From an uncultured Prochlorococcus sp. (lineage in GTDB: Bacteria > Cyanobacteriota > Cyanobacteriia > PCC-6307 > Cyanobiaceae), in the NCBI GenBank assembly GCA_902525585.1, contig CABZHQ010000010.1, positions 1 through 55,429 on the forward strand: a stretch of 55,429 bases of DNA. The letters run 5' to 3'. Of this stretch, positions 1 through 9,725 are shown in pieces. Numbering within the stretch: position 1 is the stretch's first letter; each line of letters opens with the position of its first letter. The notes beneath the pieces were generated by a model. That model worked only from the letters and a program-made list of their open reading frames with translations, was not told the DNA's origin and searched no databases. The position numbers were made by a program, and so were the translations under genes.

Positions 1-8
1 TCGGAAAT

Positions 9-209
9 TTAGTTTCCGTTCCAATCTACTGAGAAACCCTGTAGTAGTAAGGATTGGTTATAAATTTGTAGAAGTATTACTAAAAAAACAAGTAACAGTA
101 GCCCTATGACAGTCATTATTGGAACTGCTCCCCAACCAGGTACCACTTTTCCTTGACCTGAATTGCCAATTGCTTTTAGAAGACTGCCTAATGCTGTTTT
201 TTGTCCCAT
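9..209 (-). CDS. psbH: Photosystem II reaction center protein H
   Basis: PsbH is a small single-span thylakoid subunit of photosystem II, near CP47, that helps stabilise the core and the QB site. The 66-residue product has the family start [13 protein letters not shown], a VPGWG turn at about residues 23-27 and one strongly hydrophobic helix at about 29-49. The short tail ends in FSVDWNGN. The length is normal for the cyanobacterial form, which lacks most of the plant phosphorylated extension. It starts with ATG and runs away from psbN across a 79-base gap that contains a perfect palindrome. The stop lies only 9 bases from the window edge, so the downstream neighbour is not visible. Confidence 0.97.
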   Translation of the reverse strand: MGQKTALGSLLKAIGNSGQGKVVPGWGAVPIMTVIGLLLLVFLVILLQIYNQSLLLQGFSVDWNGN

Positions 210-242
210 TTGAATTCACAAAATCGAATATTATTTCGCTAT

Positions 243-260
243 TGTATAAGAACTTATACA
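243..260. promoter_or_regulatory. Palindrome in the psbH/psbN divergent promoter
   Basis: A perfect inverted repeat, TGTATAAG-AA-CTTATACA, lies between the divergent starts of psbH (209) and psbN (289). Each arm contains a -10-like TATA element. On the plus strand TATACA ends 29 bases before psbN, and on the minus strand the mirror copy ends about 34 bases before psbH. This could be two back-to-back -10 boxes, a protein-binding site, or both. The symmetry is seen directly; the promoter role is inferred. Confidence 0.5.
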
Positions 261-288
261 TAAATTGTTTACAAACTTAGCAAAATTG

Positions 289-441
289 ATGCAAACTTTA
301 TCATCTGCTCCAGATCCTGCAGTTTCCATAGCAGTAACAATTCTGGCATTACTTCTAGCCTTAACTGGTTTTGGCCTCTGGACTGCATTTGGACCTAAAG
401 CGGCAAAGCTTACTGATCCTTGGGATGATCATGACGATTAA
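289..441 (+). CDS. psbN: Photosystem II assembly protein PsbN
   Basis: This 50-residue protein has an N-terminal membrane helix at about residues 11-31 (VSIAVTILALLLALTGFGLW). It is followed by the family-typical TAFGPKAAKLTDPWDDHDD tail. PsbN is needed for photosystem II repair and for assembly of early reaction-centre intermediates in plants, and it is not a stable subunit of the mature complex. It starts with ATG, faces away from psbH on the opposite strand, and precedes psbI. This psbH/psbN arrangement is conserved in cyanobacteria and chloroplasts. Identification rests on the near-complete match of length and tail to the family. Confidence 0.96.
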   Translation: MQTLSSAPDPAVSIAVTILALLLALTGFGLWTAFGPKAAKLTDPWDDHDD

Positions 442-549
442 TCTTCCTTGAAGTATTTCAAAATTTTCCAAAAATACAAAAAGTAAACAATTAATCATAG
501 TTTAATTATAAATTTAATAGGATATAAATCTGTCTGCACCTGTATTTCC

Positions 550-678
550 ATGCTCGCCTTAAAAATTTCTGTTTACACTATCGTTTTTTTCTTTGTCGGA
601 ATATTTCTTTTCGGATTTTTAGCAAGTGACCCAACGAGAACTCCAAACAGAAAAGACCTAGAAAGTCCTCAAGATTAA
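550..678 (+). CDS. psbI: Photosystem II reaction center protein I
   Basis: This 42-residue single-helix subunit of the photosystem II reaction centre binds beside D1. It starts [19 protein letters not shown], with the helix at about residues 5-25, and continues with [17 protein letters not shown], the invariant stromal tail of the family. The start is ATG at 550, and a TATAAA-like element lies about 27 bases upstream. It sits 108 bases after psbN, and the next gene begins only 21 bases downstream. The family length is usually 35-42 residues, so this is complete. Confidence 0.95.
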
Positions 679-699
679 TCTCTTAATTAAATTTTTAAA

Positions 700-2694
700 T
701 TGTTTTCTGGAACTTCAAAAAAAGTAATATTTTTCTCTTTTCTATTTATTAATTTCCTACAGCCATCAAAATCAGCTGAATTCCTCAAAATTAATAAAAT
801 TACTAATAATCAAGATACCAAATTGATTTGGTCGAAATTTGCTTTTAAAGATAAATTATCAAATTCTTTAAAAATTTCTGATGATAATACTTCCTCTTTA
901 AATTTATTGCAGAAAAATTTTGATTCTTTTTTAATGGCTAATGCCGAAAAGCAAGAAAATTTAATAATCCAATCTGACAAACAGTCTGAATTAAATGATG
1001 TTATTTATGCAGAGGGAAATGTATTCGTTGCTTATAGAGGTAAACTGCTTAAAGCAGATAATTTAATTTTCGATAAGTTAAATAAAACAATTAGTGCTAA
1101 TGGAAATATAACTTTGGAATTAGGGAATCAATTCTTTAAAGTTGAACAATTAGAGTACAATTTTATTAGTGAAAAAGGGTATTTATTAGATGTTGAAGGA
1201 TCTATTAATACCAATACATTAATGGATGACTTGTCTTCAAATTTCAGCGTAATAGACTCTCATAAGATAGAAAATTTACTTGAATTTAAAAAAAAGGAAT
1301 TTTTAAATACTCCTAGCAAGGTTGAAAATTGGTTATTTTTTACAGATAAAATATTGATAGATGGTCAAAAATGGGAAAGCAAGAAGGCTGTATTTAGTAA
1401 TGATTTACTTGAATCGAAACAAGTCAAATTAGCCATTAATTCATTAAAAGTTATTTCTGAAGCAAAGAAATTACGATTTAAGTCATCAGTAAACTACTTA
1501 ATATTTGAAGAAAAAGTTTCGATTCCATTTTGGCTTGGAAATAGAACTTTAACAAAGTCTGGAGAATTCTTTGATTTTGAAAATAGGTGGAATTTAGGAT
1601 ATGAAAACTTAGATAAGGATGGGTATTTTATTGGTAGGAAATTTAACTCTATAGATATCTCTGATAATTTTGTTCTTGATTTAGAGCCGCAATTTTTAAT
1701 TCATAGATCATTAAAAGGGTATACAAAAAGTTTTGTAAAGAAGAAAGATTCGATCACTTCAGATAAGGTTAAGAGAAATATAAGTTTTGAAGATTATTTT
1801 GCTTTAAAATCCCAGATGAAAGGCAAAATAAGAAATTGGGATTTAGAAATAAATAAGAATTTAAATTCTCTTGATTTTGATAAATTTTCAGATGCATTTA
1901 GATTTAAAACTGAATTGCGTAAAGAAATTGATTTATTAGATTCAAAATGGGAAAAAAGTTTTTATGGAATTTATAGAGAGAGGGTTTGGAATGGTTCATT
2001 GGGTGAAGCAGAAATTTACTCAGGTTATGGTTCAAAATTGCAAAAAGAAAATACTTGGATTGTTGATGGCATTAAAAAGTCAGAATTTTTATCTTTAGGT
2101 TTGGCCAACATAACAGCAGAGGCTTTGAACACAAAAAAATTGGTAACTAATATAAAAGGTAATTTGTTTTATTCTCTTGATCAGAAATTTCCAATTAGCA
2201 TTGTAGTCCCTAAAAAGAAATCTATTGATATTTCATATAAGTACATTCCTGAACCAATCACAAAAGGCTTAAGTCTTAATTCAAGATTGGAAGTATCATA
2301 TTCTTTCTATGAAAATGGAGATCATCAAGAATATTTAGGTCTAGGTATAGGCCCAGAATTAATTTTTGGTAATTTTAAAAATAAAACTTTTGACTATACT
2401 CGTATTAGTCTTTTACCTTTCTATAAATTTGATAGTGGGGAAAGTGTTTTTAAGTTTGATCAGAATTATGAGAACTTCACTTTAGATATTTCTTTCGATC
2501 AGCAATTATATGGACCAATCATCCTCAAAAGTTTCGGGAGTTTGAACTTAACGAATGATGCAAATAATTATGGTGAATTTATAGATTCTAAAATTTCTTT
2601 AAATTGGAAAAAAAGATCCTATGAATTTGGTATTTTTTATAAACCTCATAACCAAGCAGGAGGTATTTCTTTTAGTCTCTATGGATTTAAATAG
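700..2694 (+). CDS. LptD/OstA-like outer-membrane protein
   Basis: This is a 664-residue exported protein. The first 26 residues form a signal peptide: a KK pair, a run of F, I and L, then PSKSA as a likely cleavage site. That supports the TTG start at 700, because the next Met lies far inside. Residues about 98-170 contain the beta-rich repeats DVIYAEGNVFVAYRGKLLKA and ISANGNITLELGNQFFKVEQ, typical of the OstA/LptD N-terminal domain that carries lipopolysaccharide through the periplasm. The remainder alternates aromatic and charged residues and ends in F-K, like an outer-membrane barrel. I recall the cyanobacterial version as DUF3769. The role in outer-membrane lipid assembly is inferred. 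Its stop abuts the leuD stop with no gap. Confidence 0.75.
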   Translation: MFSGTSKKVIFFSFLFINFLQPSKSAEFLKINKITNNQDTKLIWSKFAFKDKLSNSLKISDDNTSSLNLLQKNFDSFLMANAEKQENLIIQSDKQSELNDVIYAEGNVFVAYRGKLLKADNLIFDKLNKTISANGNITLELGNQFFKVEQLEYNFISEKGYLLDVEGSINTNTLMDDLSSNFSVIDSHKIENLLEFKKKEFLNTPSKVENWLFFTDKILIDGQKWESKKAVFSNDLLESKQVKLAINSLKVISEAKKLRFKSSVNYLIFEEKVSIPFWLGNRTLTKSGEFFDFENRWNLGYENLDKDGYFIGRKFNSIDISDNFVLDLEPQFLIHRSLKGYTKSFVKKKDSITSDKVKRNISFEDYFALKSQMKGKIRNWDLEINKNLNSLDFDKFSDAFRFKTELRKEIDLLDSKWEKSFYGIYRERVWNGSLGEAEIYSGYGSKLQKENTWIVDGIKKSEFLSLGLANITAEALNTKKLVTNIKGNLFYSLDQKFPISIVVPKKKSIDISYKYIPEPITKGLSLNSRLEVSYSFYENGDHQEYLGLGIGPELIFGNFKNKTFDYTRISLLPFYKFDSGESVFKFDQNYENFTLDISFDQQLYGPIILKSFGSLNLTNDANNYGEFIDSKISLNWKKRSYEFGIFYKPHNQAGGISFSLYGFK

Positions 2695-3318
2695 TTATAG
2701 AAAATTAGTATTAAATTTTATATAGGGTAATTGGTTAAATTTATTTTCTATTAAATTTTTATTAGCAAGTAGTGTTGAAGTGGCATCCCACTCTCCTGAT
2801 AAAAACATTTTTCTTGAGCTTTCCTTAATCTCAAAATTGAAATTTAAATCTTTTGATTTTGCTAGGGAGTTTTTCAAGTCAATTTCTAAAAATAAAAATC
2901 GATTACGGCAATAGTTTTGTATTTCTTCTATCAATTTCTTAGGTAGCGTTAAACATGGAATTCCTATTGCAATGCAGTTGCTATAAAAAATGTCGGCAAA
3001 ACTCTCGCCAATGATTGCTTTGATACCCCATCTCATAAGCGCTTGGGGGGCATGTTCCCTGCTGGAACCACATCCAAAATTGCTATTAACAATTAGTATT
3101 GCAGCATTTTTGTTTTCCTCTAGATCAAAAGGATGCTTTCCTATTAAAGTTTTTCTATCGTCCTCAAAAACAGATTCACCCAAGGAATCAAAGTTAACAC
3201 ACTTCAAAAAACGTGCTGGAATTATCCGATCTGTATCAATGTCGTTACCGATCAATGAGATACATTGCCCGTCTACATTTGAAATTTTTCCAATTGGTGG
3301 GGTAAACTCTGATTTCAT
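2695..3318 (-). CDS. leuD: 3-isopropylmalate dehydratase small subunit
   Basis: LeuD is the swivel-domain subunit that pairs with LeuC to isomerise 2-isopropylmalate to 3-isopropylmalate in leucine synthesis. The 207-residue product carries GNDIDTDRIIPARFLKCV near the N-terminus (about 24-41) and NFGCGSSREHAPQALMRWGI at about 80-99, the signature of the aconitase swivel domain. The length is normal. It is translationally coupled to leuC: the leuC stop and the leuD start share one base in TGATG. It ends flush against the LptD-like gene on the other strand. Confidence 0.97.
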   Translation of the reverse strand: MKSEFTPPIGKISNVDGQCISLIGNDIDTDRIIPARFLKCVNFDSLGESVFEDDRKTLIGKHPFDLEENKNAAILIVNSNFGCGSSREHAPQALMRWGIKAIIGESFADIFYSNCIAIGIPCLTLPKKLIEEIQNYCRNRFLFLEIDLKNSLAKSKDLNFNFEIKESSRKMFLSGEWDATSTLLANKNLIENKFNQLPYIKFNTNFL

Positions 3319-4724
3319 CAGTTTATAAATTCTCTAACGTCACTGACTTTGCCATTAATAGCAGCAGCAGCAACCATTGCTGGACTCATGAGAAGTGTTC
3401 TGCCACTGGGAGATCCTTGCCTACCCTTGAAATTTCTATTACTAGAACTAGCACTAACTTGATTACCTATCAGCTTATCTGAATTCATTGCTAAACACAT
3501 TGAGCAGCCAGGCTCTCTCCATTGAAATCCAGAATCTTTAAAAATCTGATCAATACCTTCTTGTTTTGCTTCATTTGCCACTTTTTCTGAACCCGGAACT
3601 GCAAATGCTTTGACATTCTTGGATACTTTTTTTCCTTTTAATACTTTAGCTGCAACTCTTAAGTCACTGATTCTTCCATTTGTGCAACTACCTATGAAAC
3701 AAACGTCTACAGGAGTATCTTTTATTAATTGTCCTTGCTTGAAACTCATGTATTCATAAGCCTCTTTTGCAACTAATTTATCATTTGGGGATAAGTCATC
3801 TAAAAGAGGGATTTTTTGATTAATGCTTATACTTTGACCGGGAGTAATCCCCCAGGTTACAGTTGGTTCTACTTCAGAAGCATCTAATTTAATTACATCA
3901 TCATAAATTGAATTCCCATCGCTTTTTAATGATTTCCACCATCTGAGCGCTTTATCCCAATGCTCATTTTTTGGAGCATATAATTTATTTTTAATGTAAC
4001 TAAAGGTCTTTTCATCAGGGTTAATGTAGCCGCATCTTGCTCCTCCTTCAATAGACATATTGCATATCGTCATCCTTTCTTCCATAGATAATTCATTTAT
4101 CGCAGGCCCTGCGAATTCATATGCGAAACCTACTCCTGCCTTTACACCAAGTTTATTAATGATATGAAGGATTAAATCCTTAGCATAAACACCCTTAGAT
4201 AATTTATTTTCACACCAAATCTGCCTCACTTTCAATTTATTCATGGCTAAGGTTTGGGTAGCAAGAACATCTCTTACTTGACTTGTACCTATCCCAAAAG
4301 CAATTGACCCAAAAGCTCCATGAGTTGAAGTATGAGAATCTCCGCAAGCGATTGTCATTCCTGGCTGAGTTAGGCCTAATTCCGGTGCTACTACATGAAC
4401 TATTCCTTGATTACCACTACCAATATTAAAAAATCTTATTTTATTTTCTAAGCAATTCTTCTCAAGTGTTTCAATCATCTGCTCAGCTAGATTATCTTTG
4501 AAAGGCCTGCTCTGATTATCTGTTGGCACAATATGATCAACAGTCGCAACAGTTCTATCAGGGAATTTTACTTTTAATTTTTTGTCCTTTAATGCACCAA
4601 ATGCTTGAGGACTCGTCACTTCATGGATAAGATGAAGACCAATAAATATTTGATCAGATCCACCAGGAAGACTTGAAACTTTATGTAAATCCCAAACTTT
4701 ATCAAATAGGGTATCTTGACTCAA
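3318..4724 (-). CDS. leuC: 3-isopropylmalate dehydratase large subunit
   Basis: LeuC is the catalytic iron-sulfur subunit of isopropylmalate isomerase in leucine synthesis. The 468-residue product begins [14 protein letters not shown] and contains [20 protein letters not shown] at about residues 132-151. The three [4Fe-4S] ligand cysteines lie in [10 protein letters not shown] (about 345) and [11 protein letters not shown] (about 405-412). The length matches the bacterial family. It follows cinA by 13 bases on the same strand and overlaps leuD by one base, so glyA-cinA-leuC-leuD may be one transcript. Confidence 0.97.
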   Translation of the reverse strand: MSQDTLFDKVWDLHKVSSLPGGSDQIFIGLHLIHEVTSPQAFGALKDKKLKVKFPDRTVATVDHIVPTDNQSRPFKDNLAEQMIETLEKNCLENKIRFFNIGSGNQGIVHVVAPELGLTQPGMTIACGDSHTSTHGAFGSIAFGIGTSQVRDVLATQTLAMNKLKVRQIWCENKLSKGVYAKDLILHIINKLGVKAGVGFAYEFAGPAINELSMEERMTICNMSIEGGARCGYINPDEKTFSYIKNKLYAPKNEHWDKALRWWKSLKSDGNSIYDDVIKLDASEVEPTVTWGITPGQSISINQKIPLLDDLSPNDKLVAKEAYEYMSFKQGQLIKDTPVDVCFIGSCTNGRISDLRVAAKVLKGKKVSKNVKAFAVPGSEKVANEAKQEGIDQIFKDSGFQWREPGCSMCLAMNSDKLIGNQVSASSSNRNFKGRQGSPSGRTLLMSPAMVAAAAINGKVSDVREFIN

Positions 4725-4737
4725 TTTGTAAAAATAG

Positions 4738-6012
4738 TTACTTACTATTCGATAATAGGATTAATCGGAGGCTGTTCAAACACACATTTACACTTAGTGT
4801 TTGAATTTCTCTTCTATTTCGGGTTGAGTTAAATAGTTTTTTTATATTACTTATATGATTATTCGGTCCAGCAATTGATATATAGACAAGTCCAACCGGT
4901 TTATATTGACTGCCTCCGTTAGGACCAGCTATTCCACTAATTGCTATTCCCCAATCTGCTCCTAATTTCTCTTTTACATTAATTGCCATGGACTCACAAA
5001 CTTCTTCAGAAACAGCTCCATATTTTGTAAGCTTCTCTTCAGATATATTTAATAATGAATTTTTTAGCTCATTACTGTATGAAACTATACTACCTTTAAA
5101 AACTTGAGATGAGCCTGATATTGATGTTAGTGATGAAGATAGAAGGCCTCCGGTGCAGGATTCAGCAAAAACAATAGTTTGGTCCCTCTCGGTTAATTCT
5201 TTTATTAAAACGCTAGGAAGAGTATCATTATCTTCTCCAAAAATAAATTTCGAAAAATCTTTTTTTAATTTTTCTTTTACAGGTTTAATTATATTTTTTG
5301 CTTCTAGATGATTCTTTGCTCGCGCTGTGATTCTTAGTTTGACTTCTCCTAAATTTGCATATGGAGCAACGGTGGGGTTTTTAAGATTTAATATATCATT
5401 AATTTTTTCTGTAACACTAGATTCTCCAATACCTGCAAATTTAAGTGTATTTGAATAAAAGGAATAATTATCAGAGAATTTGGTTTTAATGAAATCACAC
5501 GCCGTCTCTTCCCACATAGTTTTCATTTCACTTGGTACTCCTGGGAAAGTAAGAATAGTAAATCCTTTTATTGGTTCCCATATCATTCCTGGTGCAGTGC
5601 CCCTAGGGTTATTAATTATTTGAGCATTTTTTGGGAAGAGACATTGTTTTCTTAAGCTAGATGAATCGTCCTCGAGTTTTGAGTTTGACAGTTTTTGTTT
5701 AATTTCATCCCATAGATCCGCTCTTTCAGAAAGAGTTACATTAAAAGATTTGGCTATTGCCTCAGTAGTTAAGTCATCTGGGGTGGGTCCTAAGCCACCA
5801 GTTGTAATAAGAAGTTCACTTCTTTTCGATATTTCTTGGATTACTTTTATAATTCGATCACAATTATCACCAACAGTTGATTGCCTAAAGTGATTTAAGC
5901 CTAATTGAGATAACTGTTCAGAAATCCATTGAGCATTTGTATTTATAATATTTCCTAAGAGTAGCTCTGTTCCAATAGAAAGAATTTCAACTCCCTTGGA
6001 GTTAGGACTCAT
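4738..6012 (-). CDS. cinA: CinA-family nicotinamide-nucleotide protein
   Basis: This 424-residue two-domain protein starts with a molybdopterin-binding-like domain (about 1-170). It begins [20 protein letters not shown] and contains [20 protein letters not shown]. It ends with a CinA domain (about 260-420) marked by [17 protein letters not shown] and GIAGPNGG, which in characterised homologues has NMN deamidase activity. The N-terminal domain is linked to ADP-ribose pyrophosphatase activity. The likely role is pyridine-nucleotide salvage; the older competence link comes from Gram-positive bacteria. Its ATG overlaps the glyA stop in ATGA, implying translational coupling. Confidence 0.93.
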   Translation of the reverse strand: MSPNSKGVEILSIGTELLLGNIINTNAQWISEQLSQLGLNHFRQSTVGDNCDRIIKVIQEISKRSELLITTGGLGPTPDDLTTEAIAKSFNVTLSERADLWDEIKQKLSNSKLEDDSSSLRKQCLFPKNAQIINNPRGTAPGMIWEPIKGFTILTFPGVPSEMKTMWEETACDFIKTKFSDNYSFYSNTLKFAGIGESSVTEKINDILNLKNPTVAPYANLGEVKLRITARAKNHLEAKNIIKPVKEKLKKDFSKFIFGEDNDTLPSVLIKELTERDQTIVFAESCTGGLLSSSLTSISGSSQVFKGSIVSYSNELKNSLLNISEEKLTKYGAVSEEVCESMAINVKEKLGADWGIAISGIAGPNGGSQYKPVGLVYISIAGPNNHISNIKKLFNSTRNRREIQTLSVNVCLNSLRLILLSNSK

Positions 6013-7280
6013 TTAATTGATGCTTCAAGTCTGCCTTCATAAAGAGGAAAACGATTACATAAGGTTAATACTCTCTCTTTACATTGACTTTCAATTAGTG
6101 AATCGTCTGGGTTAAGTAATCTATCAGCAATAATTTCGCCAACTTCAGTAAAAGCATTCTCATTAAAGCCTCTAGTAGTTAAAGCAGCAGTTCCCAACCT
6201 TAGTCCGCTTGTTACAAAAGGTGATTCAGGGTCAAATGGAACGGTATTTTTATTTGCAGTGATATTCACTTCACTTACAAGCAAGTCAGCAATTTTACCA
6301 GTCATATTGATACTTCTTAAATCGAGTAAAACAATATGGTTATCAGTGCCGCCACTCACGATATTGATACCTCTATTTATTAAAGTTGAAGCTAGAACTT
6401 TTGCATTTTTTATTACTTGTTGGGAATAAGTAACGAAATCTGGTTGCAAGGCTTCTCCAAATGCAACTGCTTTAGCAGCAATTATATGTTCGAGGGGACC
6501 ACCCTGAGTTCCTGGGAAAACGGATTTATCAAATTTCTTTCCAAATTCTTCATCTTTACATAAGATAAGTCCCCCTCTAGGCCCTCGTAATGTTTTATGA
6601 GTAGTTGTAGTTACTACATCACAATAAGGTATTGGATTTGGGTGAAGTTTACTTGCTACAAGACCGGCAATATGTGCAATATCAGCCATTAAGAAAGCAT
6701 CAACTTCATCTGCAATATTTCTAAATGATTCAAAATCGATTGTTCTTGGATAAGCAGAATATCCGCATATGATCAACTTTGGTTTTATTTCAAGTGCTAA
6801 CTCTCTTATTTCATCAAAATTTAATTCACTAGTTTCTTTATTTACACCATAGTGAACTGCATTGAACCACTTACCACTCATATTTACTGGAGACCCATGA
6901 GTTAGGTGTCCACCATGAGATAAATCCATCCCCATGATTGTGTCGCCAGGTTTAAGTAGACTTAGGAAAACAGCAGCATTTGCCTGTGCTCCACTATGGG
7001 GTTGAACATTAGCCCAATTTGCATTAAATAATTTTTTCGCTCTCTGTATAGCTAATTCTTCGATTTCATCAACAAATTCACATCCCCCGTAATATCTTTT
7101 TTGAGGTAATCCCTCGGCGTATTTATTTGTAAGGACTGAACCTTGAGCCTGCATAACGGCAATTGATGCGAAATTTTCGCTTGCGATTAACTCAAGATGA
7201 CTTTCCTGCCTATTTTTTTCAGAGTTTATAAAATTTGATATTACTGGATCACTTTCTTTAAGGTTTTGCAGGATATTCAT
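6009..7280 (-). CDS. glyA: Serine hydroxymethyltransferase
   Basis: GlyA is the PLP enzyme that interconverts serine and glycine while charging tetrahydrofolate, the main one-carbon source in the cytoplasm. The 423-residue product has [13 protein letters not shown] at about 27-39 and [20 protein letters not shown] at about 52-71. The PLP lysine is in [14 protein letters not shown] at about 225-238. The length is normal. It is the first gene of the minus-strand run glyA-cinA-leuC-leuD and overlaps cinA by four bases. The tRNA-Arg gene lies about 77 bases upstream on the same strand. Confidence 0.98.
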   Translation of the reverse strand: MNILQNLKESDPVISNFINSEKNRQESHLELIASENFASIAVMQAQGSVLTNKYAEGLPQKRYYGGCEFVDEIEELAIQRAKKLFNANWANVQPHSGAQANAAVFLSLLKPGDTIMGMDLSHGGHLTHGSPVNMSGKWFNAVHYGVNKETSELNFDEIRELALEIKPKLIICGYSAYPRTIDFESFRNIADEVDAFLMADIAHIAGLVASKLHPNPIPYCDVVTTTTHKTLRGPRGGLILCKDEEFGKKFDKSVFPGTQGGPLEHIIAAKAVAFGEALQPDFVTYSQQVIKNAKVLASTLINRGINIVSGGTDNHIVLLDLRSINMTGKIADLLVSEVNITANKNTVPFDPESPFVTSGLRLGTAALTTRGFNENAFTEVGEIIADRLLNPDDSLIESQCKERVLTLCNRFPLYEGRLEASIK

Positions 7281-7357
7281 TGAATTTGATAAGTAATACC
7301 CATAATATAGACGATATTTTTTAGAAAAATATAAAAAGAATATTTCAGAATTTTTGA

Positions 7358-7431
7358 CGCGCCTGGAGAGATTCGAACTCCCGACACCCTGATCCGTAGT
7401 CAGGTGCTCTAATCCACTGAGCTACAGGCGC
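7358..7431 (-). tRNA. tRNA-Arg (ACG)
   Basis: Read on the minus strand, this folds as a standard cloverleaf. The acceptor arms are GCGCCTG and CAGGCGC, with discriminator G. The anticodon arm is CCTGA-CTACGGA-TCAGG, giving anticodon ACG, read as ICG after deamination. The T-arm carries the usual GTTCGAATC. The 3' CCA is not encoded, since TCA follows, so the CCA-adding enzyme must supply it. It lies upstream of glyA on the same strand. Confidence 0.96.
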
Positions 7432-7520
7432 ATAATTATGTAATATCTCTGTTTCAGGGTCTCTTAGTCAACTAGATTTCGGGTAAGATGTGTAATATTA
7501 ACAATCTACACTTAATTAAT

Positions 7521-7772
7521 ATGCCCATAAAGTGGTACGGAAATGGTGATTTAGAAGATCCTATCTATAAACATTTTTCTCGAATAGTAAATTTTGTTAT
7601 TCATTGCATGATATTTACGGCGATTGTAAGTGGCACGTGGCTTTTAAAAGAGATTAAATATGAAATCGGCTATTTTAATAACTTTGCAATTTTCTGGTCA
7701 GTCCTTTTGGCCTTCCATTTGCTTTTCGTAATTATAAAAAAACCTAAAGATACTTCAAAACAATCAACTTAA
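7521..7772 (+). CDS. Small two-span membrane protein, unknown function
   Basis: I do not recognise a named family. From the ATG at 7521 the product is 83 residues, starting MPIKWYGNGDLEDPIYKHFS. Two hydrophobic helices follow, the first containing VIHCMIFTAIVSGTWLL and the second FAIFWSVLLAFHLLFVII, then a short charged tail KKPKDTSKQST. The frame is open back to an ATG at 7488, which would add MCNINNLHLIN. I prefer 7521 because its product starts with the soluble WYGNGD segment, but there is no clear ribosome-binding site at either. It precedes the DUF3181-like gene by 14 bases, so they may be cotranscribed. Two His residues in the helices could bind a cofactor, but that is speculation. Confidence 0.7.
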   Translation: MPIKWYGNGDLEDPIYKHFSRIVNFVIHCMIFTAIVSGTWLLKEIKYEIGYFNNFAIFWSVLLAFHLLFVIIKKPKDTSKQST

Positions 7773-7786
7773 ATTAATTTATATTT

Positions 7787-8071
7787 ATGGACTCTCAGAT
7801 ACGTATAAGTGATCTAGAAAATGTTATTTCCGAAAAGGTTTTTATTAAAATAGAAAAGTGGAATTTGTATCTTGGAGACGCTGGCCTAGCCAGATATCTT
7901 GCTATTGAATGTATCAGCAATAAAGAGCAAGGCCCATTGGAGGCTGCAAAATTAAGTTTGAAAGCAATAAATGTAAAAGTAGGGGATGGTGTTAATAGTA
8001 TTCCACTGATTAATTTAATCACTAATTCACAAATTCAAGAATTAGAGGAGATTTTGGAAAGTTTTTTTTAA
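7787..8071 (+). CDS. DUF3181-like conserved cyanobacterial protein
   Basis: This 94-residue soluble protein resembles the cyanobacterial DUF3181 family as I remember it. An N-terminal EKVFIKIEKWNLYLGDAGLA is followed by a helical middle, a VKVGDGVNSIPLINLI segment and a final IQELEEILESFF. No catalytic motif is visible and no function is known to me. It starts with ATG, lies 14 bases after the small membrane protein gene, and its stop is 3 bases from the convergent murJ stop. Confidence 0.75.
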   Translation: MDSQIRISDLENVISEKVFIKIEKWNLYLGDAGLARYLAIECISNKEQGPLEAAKLSLKAINVKVGDGVNSIPLINLITNSQIQELEEILESFF

Positions 8072-8074
8072 AAA

Positions 8075-9694
8075 TTAAATCTCCTTTTTAAAGTTTAATT
8101 TATTTACTTGCAAGAATTTTGTAAGTAAAAAATAAATTACAAAAAAAGTTAGAGATCCAAATATTAATAATAAAAATTCTCCTAGGTTTGAATTGAAGTT
8201 ATTCGTAGTTTTGAGAATACTAAAACAAAATGTGCTACCTATAAGTGCTGCTAACGACATGAGGCTAATTTTCTTCAATAAATCGAAGTTAGGCAAATTA
8301 ATATTTTCATTTTGCAGATTAAAAGAAAGAAAAATACAAACTATAAAGTTGACTATTACTGAAGATAAAATTATTCCCACGACTCCGAAATTATAAGGAG
8401 AAAGATTCCCAAAATTCTTAATTGGGGCACCAATTAAAAACCAATCAAAAAAAATATTAAATATTATCCCTGCAAATGAAGACTTAAAAGGGAAGTTTGT
8501 TTTTTCTATTGAATAGTAAGTTCTTACTAATAAATCTCTATAAAGAAAAAAGGGTATGCCAACTGCATAAGCAATTAATATGTTCTTTACTTTTAAAGTT
8601 GCTGAATAATCAAAAGATCCTCTTTGAAAAACTAATTCTACGATTTGATTATTGAATGTTATGAAAAATCCGGTTAAAAAAATAGCTGTCAAAAAACAGT
8701 ACTCTATCCCAGATATCAATTGTTTTTGGAGACCTCTTTCGTCTTTTTTACTTCTCAATTTAGAGAATTTTGGAAGTAATGGCAGAATCAAGGAGTTAGA
8801 TAATATGCCTAAGGGGGCTTGTATAAGAAAGTTTCCGTAAGCTAGTCCAGATGCTGCGCCTTGAAAACTTGAAGCGAAAAACATATCGATAAAAACATTA
8901 ATTTGACTTAGACCTGATGAGATAGATGCTGGAATAATTAGTTTGAAAATCCTCCTCTCTTCATCTTTAAATAAATTAAAGTTTGACTTTAATCTCAAGA
9001 GACCAATTTTATTTATTTCCCAAATTTGAACAACAAACTGAATTAACGTTCCTATTAAAGTTGCAAATGCCAGTAATCCCTTGTAATTAAAGAAATTAGA
9101 AGATGTATTTTCTTGGTTGAAAATCCAACTAAATAAAATAAAAAAAATAATAGTTACGCTTGTTATTGCTGGACTTACACTTGATAAAAAGAATTTTCTT
9201 TGGGAATTTAAGGCGCCAAAGCTTAAACCTATGAAGCCGGATAAAGGGATGCAAGGTGTAAGTATTTGTAATTGGTAAGTGGCAATAGATTTAGCTTCGA
9301 CACTTAAATTCGGGGCTAATAAATCAATTAATAAACTGGAATTTGAGTAAATCAATATTGCTAAAATTAATAATAATATTGAAAGTTTTATGCTTACTTG
9401 AGTTAAAACAATCCCTCCATTTTTTTTGTTAAGCGGAGTTAAAACTGCAACGACTGAGTTATGTAATGGACCATTAATCCCACCAATGATTATTAGCAAA
9501 AAACCAGGAATTATATATGCATAATTAAACGCGTCGTATGTTACACCAACCCCAAAAGCAGCAGCTATAAATATTTGTCTTATACATCCAGCTAATTTAC
9601 TTAAACTAGTACCAAACGAAATTGAAAAAACATTATTTTTTAAAAATGAATGCATTTGGACTTGTCTAAATTTTTCAAGAAGTTTAAGTTTCAA
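8075..9694 (-). CDS. murJ: Lipid II flippase MurJ (MviN)
   Basis: MurJ moves lipid II, the peptidoglycan precursor, across the inner membrane. The product is hydrophobic throughout, with about 14 membrane spans, and has the MviN signature at its start: FGTSLSKLAGCIRQIFIAAA, then GGINGPLHNSVVAVLTPLN. The frame starts at a TTG (9694, 539 residues). An ATG at 9655 would give 526 residues beginning MHSFLKNNVFSISFGTSLS, which is also plausible and close to the usual length. It diverges from sfsA across about 30 bases and converges on the DUF3181-like gene. No other cell-wall gene is adjacent. Confidence 0.93.
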   Translation of the reverse strand: MKLKLLEKFRQVQMHSFLKNNVFSISFGTSLSKLAGCIRQIFIAAAFGVGVTYDAFNYAYIIPGFLLIIIGGINGPLHNSVVAVLTPLNKKNGGIVLTQVSIKLSILLLILAILIYSNSSLLIDLLAPNLSVEAKSIATYQLQILTPCIPLSGFIGLSFGALNSQRKFFLSSVSPAITSVTIIFFILFSWIFNQENTSSNFFNYKGLLAFATLIGTLIQFVVQIWEINKIGLLRLKSNFNLFKDEERRIFKLIIPASISSGLSQINVFIDMFFASSFQGAASGLAYGNFLIQAPLGILSNSLILPLLPKFSKLRSKKDERGLQKQLISGIEYCFLTAIFLTGFFITFNNQIVELVFQRGSFDYSATLKVKNILIAYAVGIPFFLYRDLLVRTYYSIEKTNFPFKSSFAGIIFNIFFDWFLIGAPIKNFGNLSPYNFGVVGIILSSVIVNFIVCIFLSFNLQNENINLPNFDLLKKISLMSLAALIGSTFCFSILKTTNNFNSNLGEFLLLIFGSLTFFVIYFLLTKFLQVNKLNFKKEI

Positions 9695-9725
9695 TTATAT
9701 TTGATTTTTAATAAACGACATATAT

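Noticed and set aside
2990..3328. Plus-strand frame of 112 codons opposite leuD
   Set aside because: It is fully antisense to the well-conserved leuD and has no family resemblance or ribosome-binding site.
7358..7431. tRNA genes as integration sites for islands or phage
   Set aside because: No integrase, no duplicated tRNA 3' end and no foreign-looking genes flank any of the three tRNA genes.
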